A stretch of DNA of 41,996 nt from an uncultured Chloroflexales bacterium (GTDB lineage Bacteria > Chloroflexota > Chloroflexia > Chloroflexales > Chloroflexaceae): positions 1 through 41,996 of the forward strand of contig CALGUG010000030.1 of NCBI GenBank assembly GCA_937902315.1, read 5' to 3'. Below the pieces are notes generated by a model, which ran no database searches, had not been told where the DNA came from, and saw only the letters and a list, made by a program, of their open reading frames with translations. Each line of letters starts with the position of its first letter. The first letter of the stretch is position 1. This document shows positions 8,358 through 15,557 of this stretch, in pieces. The position numbers were made by a program, and so were the translations under genes.

Positions 8358-9323
8358 CTATTCTTGTTCCAAAACTTTGGCTAGCTCAACATCGTTCAAG
8401 CTAATGCTCTGGGCATTGCGCGAAATGCGTTTAATGAGTCCAGAGAGTACTTGACGAGGGCCTAGTTCGATGAAGGTATCGACACCCTCAGCCATGGCAT
8501 TCTGAACGCTCTTTGTCCACTGGACAGGTAAGGTTAACTGTGCGCTCAATTCGTCACGGAGCTCCTCGACATTGGTAAGAGCTTGAGCCGTAATGTTAGA
8601 TAACAAAGGCACCTGTGGTGGACGGAGATGGAACTGGTTGACCACATCGCTAAAACGTTGCGCTGCTTGGTGCATCAAGGGAGAGTGCGATGCAATACTG
8701 ACCGCCAAGCGTTGCACTAGGCGGGCACCGCGTTCGCGCGCCAACTCCATTGCACGTTGCAAAGCCGCAATCTCGCCAGATAGAACAGTTTGGCCGGGCG
8801 AATTATCGTTGGCCAACGTTACAATGCCTTCTTCTTGCGCTTCGGTTACGATGTCTTGGAGCGCCTCGCGATCGAGACCGATCACAGCTGCCATGCCGCC
8901 GGGACGCTCTTCGCCGGTCTCTTTCATCAAGCGACCACGTTCGCGCACCAGCAACAAGGCTTCTTCAAACTCTAAGACACCAGCAGCCACAAGTGCAGTG
9001 AATTCGCCTAAACTATGGCCTGCAACTAGAGCGGGGGCGATAACCCGACCTAACATAGCGAAACGCTCGTTCAAGGCTTCGAGGCAAGCGATACTCACGG
9101 TCAGAATAGCTGGCTGCGCATTAATCGTATCATCAAGCTCTTCTTGCGGACCTTCAAAGCACAATTTGGTAAGAGGAAACTGAAGTACCTCATCTGCCCG
9201 CTCGAAAATACGTCGTGCGGCAGGGGAAGTCTCATACAGCTGTTTTCCCATGCCAACATATTGCGAACCTTGGCCCGGAAAAACGAAGGCGATTTTAGCC
9301 TTCATCATATTCAGTATATCCAC
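8358..9323 (-). CDS. fabD: Malonyl-CoA:ACP transacylase
   Basis: FabD loads malonyl groups from CoA onto ACP for fatty acid synthesis. The N-terminal FVFPGQGSQYVGMG signature, the nucleophile motif GHSLGE, the Arg-containing block after it, and the SIASHSPLM histidine motif are all present; length is about 321 residues. The chosen start is a GTG at 9323 because GGAGG lies nine bases upstream. The ATGs at 9308 and 9305 are too far from that site (24 bases or more), and an ATG at 9353 lies upstream of it. The gene is first in the fabD-fabF pair and has a strong promoter at 9414-9442. Confidence 0.95.
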   Translation of the reverse strand: MDILNMMKAKIAFVFPGQGSQYVGMGKQLYETSPAARRIFERADEVLQFPLTKLCFEGPQEELDDTINAQPAILTVSIACLEALNERFAMLGRVIAPALVAGHSLGEFTALVAAGVLEFEEALLLVRERGRLMKETGEERPGGMAAVIGLDREALQDIVTEAQEEGIVTLANDNSPGQTVLSGEIAALQRAMELARERGARLVQRLAVSIASHSPLMHQAAQRFSDVVNQFHLRPPQVPLLSNITAQALTNVEELRDELSAQLTLPVQWTKSVQNAMAEGVDTFIELGPRQVLSGLIKRISRNAQSISLNDVELAKVLEQE

Positions 9324-9413
9324 GCGCACCCGCCTCCAACCAAGAAATAGCACTTTCTTAGCTGGCTAGAATGGATCTCTTCCTGTTACACTTCCTTGTG
9401 GTTTGGAAGCCAA

Positions 9414-9442
9414 AGTATATCAGCACGCTTTAAAGATGTCAA
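9414..9442 (-). promoter_or_regulatory. Sigma-70-type promoter for fabD
   Basis: On the minus strand TTGACA (9442-9437) is followed, after exactly 17 bases, by TATACT (9419-9414). The start of fabD is about 90 bases downstream, leaving a leader of about 80 bases. Confidence 0.8.
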
Positions 9443-9823
9443 AAAAATTGATCATCTTCAGAATAAAATGTGCTCGTAGCAAAAAAGGCATTACTATGGC
9501 GTAAAATGGAGCTTCCTATTGAAAATGATCGGGCAAGGAAGGAGGTTTTGTCTAACAATTACAATCAAATGTTAACTGAATCTGGAATCTGCTTACGCTG
9601 TTCCTTTCAGAAGGCAAACTTCTCCAGTCAGGTCGTCAGGCGTCAATCGGAATAGAAAACAAGCACCAGAGCCGTCTCAGCAGTCGAAGCTTGAGTCAAA
9701 GCACTCCTGCGTCGATCCGAAGGATAGACGCGAATACGGAACAGACTTCAAGCAGGCCTGGTGAGGCAATCTCAGTATGCAGGAAGAAAGCTTGACTCGT
9801 AAGCAATTTTAGGAAAAAGATCA
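9443..9823. other. Gene-free stretch between fabD and the metal regulator
   Basis: No convincing gene, repeat or RNA motif is seen here. A 61-codon open frame (9470-9655) contains a strong AAGGAGG at 9539-9545, but no start lies at a proper distance behind it. The stretch AATCGGAATAGAAAAC onwards has no similarity that I recognise. Confidence 0.4.
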
Positions 9824-9868
9824 TTGACAGTTTTCTATCGACTATGTTATATTTTAGGCATGCCTAAA
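9824..9868 (+). promoter_or_regulatory. Promoter and palindromic DtxR/MntR-type operator
   Basis: TTGACA (9824-9829), an 18-base spacer and TATATT (9848-9853) form a sigma-70 promoter. The perfect 16-base palindrome TTTAGGCATGCCTAAA (9853-9868) overlaps the end of the -10 box and the start point. It resembles the TTAGGnnnnCCTAA half-sites of the DtxR family, so the metal-loaded regulator encoded 65 bases downstream probably represses its own gene. A second inverted pair, CTGATTT/AAATCAG, follows at 9870-9895. Confidence 0.8.
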
Positions 9869-9933
9869 TCTGATTTGAGTAACAGCTTAAATCAGGCACT
9901 TTCAAGCATGCCCTATCAAGAAAGGCAATCCTT

Positions 9934-10665
9934 ATGACGGAGCTTGCGAACAACCTGGTAAGTCGCATCACACCAGCGATGGAAGATTATCTCAAGGCGA
10001 TCTATATCATTCAACAAGATCAAAACGAGGTAACGACATCGCTCTTAAGTGAGCAACTCAGTGGCAGCAAGCCCAATGGGATTAAACAAGCCTCGGTAAC
10101 AGGCATGATCAAAAAGCTGGCCGAGCTACACCTTGTGAGCTATACGCCCTACCAAGGCGTGCAACTTACGGCCACAGGAGAGCGGGTTGCTTTGGAAGTG
10201 TTGCGTCATCACCGTTTACTCGAACTCTATTTGGTGGAAGCGCTAGGCTACAGTTGGGATGAAGTACACGATGAAGCTGAGCGGCTCGAGCACCATATCA
10301 GCGAGAAGTTCGAAGCGCGCATCGCAGCCTTATTAGGTCATCCGGATTTCGATCCGCACGGCGACCCGATTCCGTCGCTGGCGGGAGATATGCCAAGCTG
10401 CGATGAATTTTTGCTACTGGCCAATCTTGAGGTTGGAGATCAAGCCCAAGTCGTACGCGTGGCCGATCAGAACGCCGAACGCTTACGCTACTTGGCAAGC
10501 CTTGGGTTAACGCCGGGCCGTCAACTCGAAGTAGTGGCTGTTGCACCCTTCGACGGACCGATCAGCATCAAAATCGATGATGTGGTGCATCCTATCGATC
10601 GCCGTCTCGCCCGAGTGATCTATGTCTCATCGCTCAATGACGAATCAGCTTCAAATGACGGGTAA
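9934..10665 (+). CDS. DtxR/MntR-family metal-dependent transcriptional regulator
   Basis: This 243-residue repressor has an N-terminal winged helix (about 12-80), the metal-binding dimerisation domain (about 85-150) and a C-terminal FeoA/SH3-like domain (about 160-232). By alignment from memory to B. subtilis MntR the metal ligands are Asp18 (MntR Asp8), His93 (His77), Glu116, Glu119 and His120 (Glu99, Glu102, His103). MntR Glu11 is replaced by Lys21. Asp rather than Met at the first site points to Mn over Fe, but the missing glutamate makes specificity uncertain. AAAGG lies nine bases before the ATG. The gene is followed by a metal ABC importer, the expected target, and carries its own operator. 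Confidence 0.93.
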   Translation: MTELANNLVSRITPAMEDYLKAIYIIQQDQNEVTTSLLSEQLSGSKPNGIKQASVTGMIKKLAELHLVSYTPYQGVQLTATGERVALEVLRHHRLLELYLVEALGYSWDEVHDEAERLEHHISEKFEARIAALLGHPDFDPHGDPIPSLAGDMPSCDEFLLLANLEVGDQAQVVRVADQNAERLRYLASLGLTPGRQLEVVAVAPFDGPISIKIDDVVHPIDRRLARVIYVSSLNDESASNDG

Positions 10666-10723
10666 TTCCTCAGGTAAGGGTCTTTAGCTTAGCTACATAA
10701 GCAGCTCAATAAGGGCCTAGGCA

Positions 10724-10744
10724 ACCTATGCTGATGGCATAGGT
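10724..10744 (+). promoter_or_regulatory. Short hairpin/dyad upstream of the binding-protein gene
   Basis: ACCTATGC (10724-10731) and GCATAGGT (10737-10744) form a perfect 8-bp dyad with a 5-base spacer, 41 bases before the lipoprotein start; GGCCTAGGC lies just upstream. It could be an operator or a weak attenuator. It does not match the TTTAGGCATGCCTAAA operator exactly. Confidence 0.4.
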
Positions 10745-10784
10745 CTCTTAAGTGCGCCCTTTGAGCCAGCTCTAGAGGAGCATT

Positions 10785-11717
10785 ATGAAACGGTTAGTCA
10801 TCCTTCTATTGGCAAGTCTCAGCCTCTTCCTCAGCGCTTGCGGTTCACCCAGCGCTCAGGCGACTGATCTCAGCGATCGACAGATCAATGTCACCACCAC
10901 CGTAGGAATGATCGCTGACTTAGTCAAAAATATCGGTGGAGAACGCGTAAATGTTATTGGGCTGATGGGGCCGGGCGTCGACCCGCACCTCTACAAGCCT
11001 TCGGCCAGCGATATCGAAAAACTTGAGAATGCCGATATTATCTTTTATGGTGGACTTGAGCTTGAAGGACGCATGACCGATGTGTTTGTCAAAATCGCTC
11101 GCGCAGGCAAACCAACCTTCGCAGTGAGCGAGAACATCGATCCGAATAAACTGCGCCAGCCACCAGAATTCGAAGGAAAATACGATCCGCACATCTGGTT
11201 CGACGTTACGCTGTGGCAAGATGCCGCACGTACAGTCAACACCGAGCTAGCCCGTCTCGACCCGGGCTCAAAAGAGCTCTACCAACGTAATACAGATGCT
11301 TACCTCTCCCAACTAGACGAATTACACAACTACATTAAAAGCCAAGTAGAACTGATCCCGCCCGAATCGCGAGTGCTGATCACAGCTCACGATGCCTTTG
11401 GCTACTTCGGCGCACAATATGGCCTCGAGGTGCGCGGTCTGCAAGGAACGAGCACCGCAACCGAAGCCGGTGCAGGCGATGTACAAGCGCTGGTCAACTT
11501 CATCGTCGAACGCAAAATCAAGGCGATCTTCGTTGAATCGAGCGTTCCGGCCGCCACCATCGAAGCGGTACAAGCTGGTGCCAAGGCAGCTGGTTGGGAT
11601 GTAGAGATCGGTGGAGAGCTTTTTGCTGATGCAATGGGAGATGAAGGCACACCAGAAGGTACCTACATCGGCATGGTGCGCCATAACGTCGACACAATCG
11701 TCTCGGCCCTGAAGTAA
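10785..11717 (+). CDS. TroA/ZnuA-type metal-binding lipoprotein of an ABC importer
   Basis: This 310-residue protein has a lipoprotein signal with lipobox LSAC (Cys19). The cluster A-I metal ligands by pattern are His68 (GVDPHLY), His136 (YDPHIW), His202 (TAHDAFGYF) and Asp282 (LFADAMG). The His-His-His-Asp set matches TroA, which binds Zn and Mn. Mn-specific PsaA/MntC proteins have Glu at the third site. The His-rich loop typical of many ZnuA proteins is absent. It delivers metal at the outer membrane face of the cytoplasmic membrane to the permeases encoded downstream. It lies between the regulator and the ATPase genes. GAGGAG lies five bases before the ATG. Confidence 0.93.
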   Translation: MKRLVILLLASLSLFLSACGSPSAQATDLSDRQINVTTTVGMIADLVKNIGGERVNVIGLMGPGVDPHLYKPSASDIEKLENADIIFYGGLELEGRMTDVFVKIARAGKPTFAVSENIDPNKLRQPPEFEGKYDPHIWFDVTLWQDAARTVNTELARLDPGSKELYQRNTDAYLSQLDELHNYIKSQVELIPPESRVLITAHDAFGYFGAQYGLEVRGLQGTSTATEAGAGDVQALVNFIVERKIKAIFVESSVPAATIEAVQAGAKAAGWDVEIGGELFADAMGDEGTPEGTYIGMVRHNVDTIVSALK

Positions 11718-11727
11718 GAATCTCCGT

Positions 11728-11769
11728 CATACACAGCTCGCTGGCCTTCTGCTCTGCGAGCTGTGTATG
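11728..11769 (+). promoter_or_regulatory. Strong intergenic stem-loop between binding-protein and ATPase genes
   Basis: A perfect 14-bp stem (11728-11741 with 11756-11769) with a 14-base loop and no T-run lies directly between the two genes. Such structures commonly protect the upstream mRNA, giving more binding protein than transporter. Partial termination is the alternative. Confidence 0.65.
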
Positions 11770-11796
11770 GCTTCTGCAAATATGAGGCGGTCTTGT

Positions 11797-12558
11797 ATGA
11801 GTGAACAAGCAGTGGTAAGGATCAACGACCTGACTGTAGCCTATGGCGAAAAGCCAGTGCTATGGGATGTCGATCTTGAGCTACCGGAAGGTAAGCTTAT
11901 TGCTATCATTGGGCCAAACGGTGCCGGAAAATCAACTCTCATCAAAGCGACCCTCGATCTGATTCCGCGCGCTGCCGGTTCAGTCGAAATATTTGGGCGC
12001 CCTTATAGCGAGCAACGCCACTTGGTAGGCTATGTACCCCAGCGCGGCAGCGTCGACTGGGACTTCCCCACCAACGCGCTCGATGTGGTGATGATGGGCA
12101 CCTACGGCCAGATCGGCTGGTTTAAACGCCCCGGCAAGCGCGAGCGCGAATGGGCCTCGCACTGCCTCGAACAGGTCGGAATGGCCGACTACGCCAACCG
12201 CCAGATCAGCCAGCTTTCGGGCGGGCAACAACAGCGTGTCTTTCTAGCGCGCGCTCTGGCACAAAACGCCAAGCTCTACTTTATGGACGAGCCTTTCGTC
12301 GGCGTCGACGCTATGACCGAACGAGCGATCGTCGATCTGTTGCGTAATCTGCGCGCTCAGGGCAAAACGGTTGTGGTGGTACACCACGACCTTGATAGCG
12401 CACCCGAGTATTTCGATTGGCTGGTCTTGTTAAACGTGCGTTTGATCGCTGCGGGTAGTTTTGCAGAAACCTTTACCCCTGAAAATCTAACTCGTACCTA
12501 TGGTGGTCGTATGCAATTGCTCAACCAAGCGAGCGTAGCAACTGAGGTAACACGATGA
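11797..12558 (+). CDS. Metal ABC transporter ATP-binding protein
   Basis: This 253-residue ATPase powers the metal importer. Walker A GPNGAGKS (39-46), a Q-loop in VPQRG, the signature LSGGQ (140-144), Walker B LYFMDEP (160-166) and the switch histidine in VVVHHDL are all present. An open frame starts at 11767, but that ATG lies inside the upstream hairpin. The ATG at 11797 has GAGG nine bases upstream and begins at the usual family position. The stop overlaps the next start by four bases (ATGA). Confidence 0.95.
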   Translation: MSEQAVVRINDLTVAYGEKPVLWDVDLELPEGKLIAIIGPNGAGKSTLIKATLDLIPRAAGSVEIFGRPYSEQRHLVGYVPQRGSVDWDFPTNALDVVMMGTYGQIGWFKRPGKREREWASHCLEQVGMADYANRQISQLSGGQQQRVFLARALAQNAKLYFMDEPFVGVDAMTERAIVDLLRNLRAQGKTVVVVHHDLDSAPEYFDWLVLLNVRLIAAGSFAETFTPENLTRTYGGRMQLLNQASVATEVTR

Positions 12559-13502
12559 TCCAACTATTATATGATCTTGTGTTCAACTACACCTTACGCA
12601 ACGTCGCGCTTGGCTCGGCCTTATTAGGCATCGTGAGCGGTGTTCTAGGCTGTTTCGCTGTGCTGCGACGTCAAGGCTTATTGGGCGATGCGCTCGCTCA
12701 TGCAGCACTGCCGGGCATCTGCATCGCCTTCTTACTGACAGGCTCTAAATCACCGATCGTTCTGCTGATCGGCGCTGGCATCGCCAGTTGGCTCGGCACC
12801 CTGCTGATCTTGCGTATCGTCAACGATACGCGCATCAGCGAAGATTCGGCTTTGGGTGTCGTACTAAGCGTCTTTTTCGGCTTCGGTATTATGCTTTTGA
12901 CCTTTATCGCCAAGCGCAACGATGCCAACCAAGCAGGCCTCGATAAGTTTCTGTTCGGGCAAGCCGCTGCGCTTGTCGCCAGCGATGTCGCCCTGATGGC
13001 CTTGCTCGGTGGTGTTGCGCTGCTGATTGTAGTGCTGCTCTACAAAGAATTTAAGCTGCTGACCTTCGACCCGGGTTTTGCGCTGAGCTTGGGCTACAAC
13101 ACGCGCCAACTCAGCGTTCTACTTACCTCGTTGATCGTGGTAGCGGTGGTGATCGGCCTGCAAACAGTTGGCGTTGTGTTGATGGCGGCCATGCTGATCG
13201 GCCCAGCTGTGGCGGCTCGACAATGGACCAACCGCTTCAGCACGATGATCATCTTGGCTGGGGTTTTTGGCGCGCTCTCGGGCCTGAGCGGAGCACTGTT
13301 GAGCGTGACCCAAACGCGCATTCCGACCGGGCCGATGGTGATTCTCAGCATGACTGCGATCACCTTTATCTCGATCATTTTCGCGCCAAACCGTGGCATC
13401 TTTTGGGATTGGCTGCGACGCAAACGCCACGGTAAGAACTATCTCCAAAAAGCTATGAACGAATGGGATACCCAGCGGGCGGCTAAGGAGGGACGGCTAT
13501 GA
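12555..13502 (+). CDS. Metal ABC transporter permease (ABC-3 family), first subunit
   Basis: This 315-residue membrane protein has about eight or nine hydrophobic segments and the family features GLLGDALAHAALPGI near the N terminus and the KEFKLLTFDPGFA coupling region. It overlaps the ATPase stop and the next permease start by four bases each, indicating translational coupling and probably a heterodimeric channel with its neighbour. It transports Zn or Mn into the cytoplasm. Confidence 0.94.
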   Translation: MIQLLYDLVFNYTLRNVALGSALLGIVSGVLGCFAVLRRQGLLGDALAHAALPGICIAFLLTGSKSPIVLLIGAGIASWLGTLLILRIVNDTRISEDSALGVVLSVFFGFGIMLLTFIAKRNDANQAGLDKFLFGQAAALVASDVALMALLGGVALLIVVLLYKEFKLLTFDPGFALSLGYNTRQLSVLLTSLIVVAVVIGLQTVGVVLMAAMLIGPAVAARQWTNRFSTMIILAGVFGALSGLSGALLSVTQTRIPTGPMVILSMTAITFISIIFAPNRGIFWDWLRRKRHGKNYLQKAMNEWDTQRAAKEGRL

Positions 13503-14605
13503 GCTCGGGCGTTGTCATTATCTTGACAGGAGTTTTAGTTGCTAGCGCCTGCGCCGTGCTCGGTTGCTTTTTAGTCTTGCGCAAAATGGCAATGTTAACC
13601 GATGCGATCAGCCACGCCATTTTGCCGGGCATTGTGGCCGCTTATTTCTTCGCCCACGGTCCGAATATCTTGGCTGGCTTTCTTGGCGCTGCGATCGCTG
13701 GTCTGATCACGGTTGTGCTGATCGAAACGCTACAGAATACTCGTCGGGTCGGCAACGAGTCGGCGATCGGTATCATCTTTCCGGCCATGTTTGCGCTGGG
13801 CACCTTCTTGGTCTCAAAGTTTTTCGCCAATGTCCACCTCGATACCGACGCGATCCTCTATGGCAACATCGAGTTTTCGAGTCTCGACGTGCTGTTTATC
13901 AACGGGGTTAACTTGGGGCCGCAATCGCTCTGGATCATGGGCGCACTCTGTATCATCAACTTTAGCTTTGTCATTATCTTTTACAAAGAGCTGAAACTAG
14001 CAACCTTTGATCCTGGCTTGGCCGCGACCTTAGGTTTTTCGCCCGTTCTGATCCACTATGCCCTAATGAGCATCGTCTCGGTCACAACGGTGGGCGCTTT
14101 CACCGCTGTAGGCGCGATTCTTGTTGTCGCGCTGATGATCGTCCCAGCTGCGACCGCTTATCTGCTGACCGACCGCCTGCCGCGTATGATTATGCTCTCG
14201 GTACTGGTCGGCTCGCTGTCGGCCTTTTTGGGCTACTGGCTGGCCATGCTACTCGATGCCTCGATCGCGGGCGCTATGGTCAGCGTGGCTGGCGTTCTGT
14301 TCGGCTTGGCGCTGCTCTTTTCGCCCAGCCATGGCTTGGTGGCCCGTTGGTTGCGGGTCGAAGAGCAACGCAACCGTTTCGCTTCCGAAATGTTAGTGGT
14401 TCATCTGCTTAACCACGAAGGAAGCCCAGAATTCGCCAGCGAAAATAACATCCATCACCTACGCCAAGAGCTGCGCTGGTCTGATGAATTTACCAAACGC
14501 GTTCTGCGGCGCGCCCACAATGAAGGGCTGATTCAACAGCGTCAAGATATACTCGAACTGACCGAAACCGGACGCCAACGGGCACAATTGGTCATCGCTC
14601 GCTAA
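13499..14605 (+). CDS. Metal ABC transporter permease with C-terminal winged-helix extension
   Basis: This 368-residue protein has an ABC-3 permease domain (about 1-285; MLTDAISHAILPGI and KELKLATFDPGLA motifs). An extra cytoplasmic tail of about 80 residues (288-368) follows. The tail looks like a winged-helix domain: helices around SEMLVVHLLNHEG, LRQELRW and TKRVLRRAHNEGLI, then a DILELTETGRQRAQ wing and helix like those of DtxR/MarR proteins. The family average is near 285 residues. Similar tails occur in some Mn/Zn permeases; the role is not established, and sensing or gating by metal is possible. It is translationally coupled to the upstream permease. Confidence 0.9.
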   Translation: MSSGVVIILTGVLVASACAVLGCFLVLRKMAMLTDAISHAILPGIVAAYFFAHGPNILAGFLGAAIAGLITVVLIETLQNTRRVGNESAIGIIFPAMFALGTFLVSKFFANVHLDTDAILYGNIEFSSLDVLFINGVNLGPQSLWIMGALCIINFSFVIIFYKELKLATFDPGLAATLGFSPVLIHYALMSIVSVTTVGAFTAVGAILVVALMIVPAATAYLLTDRLPRMIMLSVLVGSLSAFLGYWLAMLLDASIAGAMVSVAGVLFGLALLFSPSHGLVARWLRVEEQRNRFASEMLVVHLLNHEGSPEFASENNIHHLRQELRWSDEFTKRVLRRAHNEGLIQQRQDILELTETGRQRAQLVIAR

Positions 14606-14630
14606 ACGCTCAGAAGTTCAGCCAAAAATG

Positions 14631-14706
14631 TGGTATACTACAACGCAATGTGTTCGCCATATGCCGCGTGTGCGGCATTGTATACCGCCAGTTCGACGAG
14701 TATACA
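14631..14706 (+). promoter_or_regulatory. Extended -10 promoter and candidate operators upstream of rpsR
   Basis: TGGTATACT (14631-14639) is an extended -10 element. Downstream, ATGCCGC/GCGGCAT (14661-14667 and 14672-14678, 4-base spacer) form a perfect dyad. TGTATAC (14679-14685) and GTATACA (14700-14706) form a second inverted pair with a 14-base spacer. The position just after the start point suits a repressor site, possibly for the Fur/Zur-type protein encoded downstream; that assignment is inference. Confidence 0.5.
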
Positions 14707-14731
14707 GTCACAGTTTAGGAGTACTCATTTC

Positions 14732-15007
14732 ATGAGCGATACGAATCGACCGCGCCGCCAGCGCACCGCTAGTTCCAACTCGCGCCTGCGCATCCGCCGC
14801 AAAGAGTGCGAGTTCACCAAGCTTGGTATTCTGCCAGACTACAAAGATATTAAGCGCATTCAGAAGTACATCACCGCGCAGGGCAAGATTCTGCCCCGCC
14901 GCCGCACTGGTGTAACTGCTAAAATGCAGCGACGCTTGGCTGTAGCTATTAAGCGGGCACGCTATATGGCGCTGCTCCCGGCAGCTCCTCAGCACACCCG
15001 AAGCTAA
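14732..15007 (+). CDS. rpsR: 30S ribosomal protein bS18, cysteine-poor form
   Basis: This 91-residue protein matches bS18 along its length: RRKECEFTK, DYKDIKRIQKYIT, GKILPRRRTGVTAKMQRRLAVAIKRAR and MALLP. It has only Cys26, so it cannot form the CxxC zinc site of C+ S18 proteins and belongs to the C- type. The usual rpsR neighbours (rpsF, ssb, rplI) are absent; instead it lies between a metal ABC importer and a Fur/Zur-type repressor. In several phyla C- ribosomal paralogues are induced by Zur under zinc starvation. Whether a second S18 gene exists in this genome cannot be seen. The start at 14732 has TAGGAG ten bases upstream; the longer open frame from 14630 runs through the promoter region. 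Confidence 0.93.
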   Translation: MSDTNRPRRQRTASSNSRLRIRRKECEFTKLGILPDYKDIKRIQKYITAQGKILPRRRTGVTAKMQRRLAVAIKRARYMALLPAAPQHTRS

Positions 15008-15018
15008 GACTAATGGTT

Positions 15019-15059
15019 ACAAAGGGCGAAGGAGTTGCTCCTTCGCCCTTTGTGTTTTC
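15019..15059 (+). terminator. Rho-independent terminator after rpsR
   Basis: A perfect 16-bp stem (15019-15034 with 15038-15053) with loop TTG is followed by GTTTTCT. It is very stable, so the downstream repressor gene, whose start is 27 bases on, depends on readthrough or on a promoter that is not obvious. Confidence 0.9.
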
Positions 15060-15085
15060 TATCTCCCCATTCCGTTGAGGTAAGC

Positions 15086-15556
15086 ATGAGCGATACGCAA
15101 CCCACAACAGCAGCTGTAGCAGCAAACCCAAGCACTTGGGTATCGATGGTACGCTCCGCATGGCAATCGGCAGGTATGCGCATCACCGAGCCACGCATGC
15201 GGGTCTTGCGTCGAATCGCCAACTACACGACGCCCTTCAGCGCCGAACAGCTCTTCAACGATCTCAACCAAGATCGCTTCTCTCCCGGCCGCGCTACGGT
15301 CTACCGCACGCTCGAACAGCTTCACGAGGCGGGCTGGCTGACTCGTCTACATCCGGGCATGAGCGATTCGGGCTATATCGCCAGTTGGCCCGGCCATATT
15401 CATCACCTGATCTGCACCGCTTGCGGAACGGTCGTGGCCTTTGAAGGCTGCGCGCTCGGCTCGTTGATCGAACAACTCAGCACCAAAACCAACTTCAGCA
15501 TCGAAGGCCATCTCTTACAGATCTATGGGCGCTGCCCAAGCTGCCGTAATAACTAG
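15086..15556 (+). CDS. Fur-family repressor, probably Zur
   Basis: This 156-residue protein has the Fur winged helix (about 20-90; GMRITEPRMRVLRRI, then GRATVYRTLEQLHEAGWL) and a C-terminal dimerisation domain. The HIHHLICTACG motif (His104, 106, 107) and two structural zinc pairs, Cys110/Cys113 and Cys150/Cys153, are intact. The protein binds DNA when loaded with Zn or Fe. Zur is preferred over Fur because of the adjacent Zn/Mn importer and C- S18 gene; this is contextual inference. The ATG at 15086 has TGAGG nearby. An open frame reaches upstream to 15035, but that start lies in the terminator loop. Confidence 0.9.
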   Translation: MSDTQPTTAAVAANPSTWVSMVRSAWQSAGMRITEPRMRVLRRIANYTTPFSAEQLFNDLNQDRFSPGRATVYRTLEQLHEAGWLTRLHPGMSDSGYIASWPGHIHHLICTACGTVVAFEGCALGSLIEQLSTKTNFSIEGHLLQIYGRCPSCRNN

Positions 15557-15557
15557 G

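Noticed and set aside
9470..9655. 61-codon frame with an internal AAGGAGG
   Set aside because: The ribosome-binding site is only two bases before the nearest in-frame TTG and too far from the ATG. The product has no recognisable family.
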